The position numbers and the translations under genes are program-made. A stretch of 64,000 bases of DNA, taken from assembly GCF_900156435.1 (NCBI RefSeq), contig NZ_FTPQ01000003.1:590600-654599 (forward strand), written 5' to 3'. The notes under the pieces are model-generated. The model had not been told where the DNA came from, ran no database searches, and saw only the letters and a program-made list of their open reading frames with translations. This document shows, one piece after another, positions 61,877-64,000 of the stretch. Position 1 is the stretch's first letter. Every line of letters starts with the position of its first letter. This DNA comes from Microbacterium sp. RU1D. Its GTDB lineage: Bacteria; Actinomycetota; Actinomycetes; Actinomycetales; Microbacteriaceae.

Positions 61877-62649
61877 GCACCACCACGGCTGTGCCCGTGC
61901 TGCAGGCGCGCGGCCTGTCGCGCCAGTTCGGATCCGTCCGCGCCCTCAACAACGTCGACTTCGAGGTCTACCCCGGCGAGGTCACCGCTCTCATCGGAGA
62001 CAACGGCGCCGGCAAGTCGACGCTCGTGAAGGCCCTGTCGGGCAACCTCGCGGTCGACGAGGGCGAGATCCGGTTCGACGGGAAGCCGATCGACATGTCG
62101 AACCCCCAGGTCGCCTCCTCGCTCGGCATCGAGACGGTCTACCAGGACCTCGCGCTCGCGCCCCACCTCGATCCCGTGCAGAACATGTACCTCGGCCGCG
62201 AGATCCGTCGCCCGGGGCTGGCCGGGGCGCTCGGGTTCATGAAGACGAAAGACATGGCGAAGGCGTCGCGCGAGGCGTTCGACGAACTCGGCGCCACCGT
62301 GCGGTCGCTGACCTCCCCGGTGGGCGAGATGTCGGGAGGTCAGCGTCAGGCCATCGCCATCGCGCGGGCCGTGCACTGGGCCTCGCGCGTCGTGTTCCTC
62401 GATGAGCCCACCGCGGCCCTCGGCGTGCGTCAAACGAAGAACGTGCTCGAGACTATTCGCCGCGTGCGCGACAAGGGCATCGCGGTGGTCTTTATCTCCC
62501 ACTCGATGCCGCACGTCATCGACGTCTCCGACCGCATCCAGGTGCTGCGTCTGGGCACCCGTGTGGCCAACATCCAGGCCGCCGACACCTCCATGGAAGA
62601 ACTCGTCGGGCTCATGACCGGCGCCGTCACGAAGGACGACCAGAAGTGA
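61873..62649 (+). CDS. Sugar ABC transporter ATP-binding protein, single domain
   Basis: A 258-residue ATPase with one ABC domain: Walker A GDNGAGKST (42-50), Q-loop at VYQDL (90-94), signature MSGGQRQ (153-159), Walker B VVFLDEPTAA and switch His in VFISHSMP. Ribose-type importers normally use a two-domain ATPase of about 500 residues; this single-domain form resembles FrcA-type proteins and would act as a homodimer. Overlaps its neighbours on both sides (ATGA and GTGA). Confidence 0.93.
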   Translation: MSTTTAVPVLQARGLSRQFGSVRALNNVDFEVYPGEVTALIGDNGAGKSTLVKALSGNLAVDEGEIRFDGKPIDMSNPQVASSLGIETVYQDLALAPHLDPVQNMYLGREIRRPGLAGALGFMKTKDMAKASREAFDELGATVRSLTSPVGEMSGGQRQAIAIARAVHWASRVVFLDEPTAALGVRQTKNVLETIRRVRDKGIAVVFISHSMPHVIDVSDRIQVLRLGTRVANIQAADTSMEELVGLMTGAVTKDDQK

Positions 62650-63731
62650 GCACCACGACCCCTCCCACCGAGACCGTCGCGATCGGCACGTTCGACGACA
62701 CCCAGAAGGTGAACCCCGTCCGCCGGATCCTGCGCACGCAGGCCTTCCAGATCCTGCTGGTGCTGCTGGCGATCATCATCGTCTTCAGCATCATCGCGCC
62801 CGACTCGTTCGCGCAGTGGACCAACTTCCGCCTCATCATCCAGAACGCCTCGATCCTCGCCGTGCTCGCAGTCGGCATGACCTACGTGATCATCACGGCC
62901 GGCATCGACCTCTCGGTCGGATCGGTCCTGGTGTTCTCCGGCGTCGTCGCGGCCATCGTCATGCGGGCGATGGGCGGAGAAGGCTGGGGCGTCGCGATCG
63001 TCGGCATCCTGGTCGCGATCCTGAGCGGCGTGTGCTGGGGGCTGTTCAACGGCTTCCTCATCGCCAAGGCGAAGATCCCGCCGCTCATCGTCACCTTGGG
63101 TTCGCTCGGCATGGCGCTGGGTCTGGCGCAGATCCTCACCGGCGGCGTCGACATCCGCGACGTGCCGACCGTGCTGACCGTCTCGATCGGCTACGGCAAC
63201 GTCTTCGGCAGCGTCCCGATCATCAGCGTCATCGCCCTCGTGGTCGTCGCGATCGGTGCGATCGTCCTTCACTTCACGCGCTTCGGCCTCTACACGCTGG
63301 CCGTCGGATCGAGCGAGATCGCCGCCCGTCGCGTCGGCGTCAAGGTCGACGCGCAGCTGATCAAGATCTACACGATCTCCGGCGCCCTGGCCGGACTCGG
63401 TGGCATCCTGTCGCTCTCCCAGTTCTCCACGACGGCGATCGCGGGTCAGTCGCAGACCAACCTCAACGTCATCGCCGCGGTGGTCATCGGTGGCACGTCG
63501 CTCTTCGGCGGCGTGGGCACGATCATGGGCACCGTCGTCGGCCTCTTCATCCCCGCCGTGCTGCAGAACGGCTTCGTCATCACCGGCGTGCAGCCGTTCT
63601 GGCAGCAGGTCGCCGTCGGCGCGGTGCTCATCACGGCCGTGTACGTCGACCAGGTGCGCCGCACCGCCGCGACCCGAGGCAACTCGCAGGGCCTGTGGCG
63701 CAAGTTCGTCAGCGGAGGTCGGCGCGGCTGA
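62646..63731 (+). CDS. Sugar ABC transporter permease (RbsC/FrcC family)
   Basis: A 361-residue integral membrane protein of the BPD_transp_2 family with 8-10 helices. VGMTYVIITAGIDLSVGSVL (about 78-97) and GLFNGFLIAKAKIPPLIVTLG are family hallmarks, and the GGTSLFGGVGTIMGTVVGL segment near 280 is the conserved loop. Pairs with the preceding ATPase and the binding protein at the right edge. GTG start in the GTGA overlap. Confidence 0.94.
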   Translation: MSTTTPPTETVAIGTFDDTQKVNPVRRILRTQAFQILLVLLAIIIVFSIIAPDSFAQWTNFRLIIQNASILAVLAVGMTYVIITAGIDLSVGSVLVFSGVVAAIVMRAMGGEGWGVAIVGILVAILSGVCWGLFNGFLIAKAKIPPLIVTLGSLGMALGLAQILTGGVDIRDVPTVLTVSIGYGNVFGSVPIISVIALVVVAIGAIVLHFTRFGLYTLAVGSSEIAARRVGVKVDAQLIKIYTISGALAGLGGILSLSQFSTTAIAGQSQTNLNVIAAVVIGGTSLFGGVGTIMGTVVGLFIPAVLQNGFVITGVQPFWQQVAVGAVLITAVYVDQVRRTAATRGNSQGLWRKFVSGGRRG

Positions 63732-63796
63732 GCCGCGGCGGCCTCCCTTCCTCCCCAACCCCTTACCCAACCCGACAAACAAGAACGGTGATCACA

Positions 63797-64000
63797 ATGA
63801 AGTGGAACAAGAAGGCGACCGCCCTGACGGTCTTCGGCATGGCGGCGACCCTGACCCTCGCGGGCTGCTCCGGCGGTACGGCCTCGGGCGGCGCCTCGGG
63901 CGGCTCCGACGGCGGATACAAGATCGCGTTCGTGCAGGGCGTCGCCGGAGACGAGTTCTACATCTCCATGCAGTGCGGCATCCAGGACGAAGCCGCCAAG
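63797..64000 (+). CDS. Sugar-binding lipoprotein of the ABC importer, cut by window edge
   Basis: The first 68 residues of a periplasmic-binding-protein-type lipoprotein: basic MKWNKK, a hydrophobic signal, lipobox LTLAG-C24, a Gly/Ser linker, then YKIAFVQGVAGDEFY, the first strand of a type I (ribose-type) solute-binding fold. It lies 65 bases after the permease stop, in the same operon. The reading frame is open to the right edge. Confidence 0.9.
   Translation, partial: MKWNKKATALTVFGMAATLTLAGCSGGTASGGASGGSDGGYKIAFVQGVAGDEFYISMQCGIQDEAAK

Overview
The window reads as chromosomal DNA of a high-GC Gram-positive actinomycete, most likely a Microbacterium or close Microbacteriaceae relative. 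Signs are the very high GC at third codon positions, many GTG starts, GTGA/ATGA gene overlaps, Microbacteriaceae-type gene families (orphan winged-helix protein, DUF4188, DUF4383, MpaB, PRISE reductase), and the dispersed CTGAGCCCGTCGAAG-type intergenic repeat. I see no integrase, transposase, phage gene or CRISPR array. Nearly all genes are intact and codon use is even.

Layout. 1-9.5 kb is housekeeping and small regulators: sbcD (cut by the left edge), two small acidic proteins, GNAT acetyltransferases, an orphan OmpR-type DNA-binding protein preceded by a candidate leaderless Cys-rich leader peptide, an AlkA-like glycosylase, a lipoprotein with a degenerate Lon (S16) domain, and a MerR/DUF4188 pair sharing a 44-bp dyad. 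9.7-15 kb holds a flavin amine oxidase and a four-gene SipW-type surface protein operon (TasA-like protein, SipW signal peptidase, LPxTG-like protein, choice-of-anchor-G-like protein). 15-24.6 kb has an amino acid permease, two near-identical candidate small RNA units flanking a phosphatase gene, MarR, serine dehydratase, tRNA-Arg(ACG) and small membrane or unknown proteins. 24.8-31.4 kb is a C4-dicarboxylate module (CitE-like lyase, DctA, DcuS/DcuR-type pair) followed by divergent ald/Lrp.

32-46 kb contains a NmrA/TetR pair, mmuM with an overlapping MarR gene, a LacI-controlled sugar ABC importer (no ATPase gene present) with a GH3 glycosidase, dgt and a PRISE-type reductase. 46.6-64 kb is a pentose/polyol catabolic island: araDBA with a LacI regulator, xylA-xylB, a ROK regulator, an alditol oxidase, an SDR dehydrogenase, and a divergently placed kinase plus ribose-type ABC importer whose binding protein is cut by the right edge. 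Together these suggest a plant- or soil-associated bacterium that takes up and degrades hemicellulose sugars (arabinose, xylose, xylitol-like polyols, beta-linked oligosaccharides).

The features least explained by standard annotation are: the twin small RNA units with a compensatory base-pair change; the leaderless Cys-rich mini-ORF; the SipW operon with a shared W-x-D-x-E-W-V signature; the pseudo-protease lipoprotein; a family of covarying intergenic palindromes with GAGTGTCC ends; and a strong excess of the heptamer GGATGCC/GGCATCC. Functions are inferred from sequence reading alone; no database search was run.
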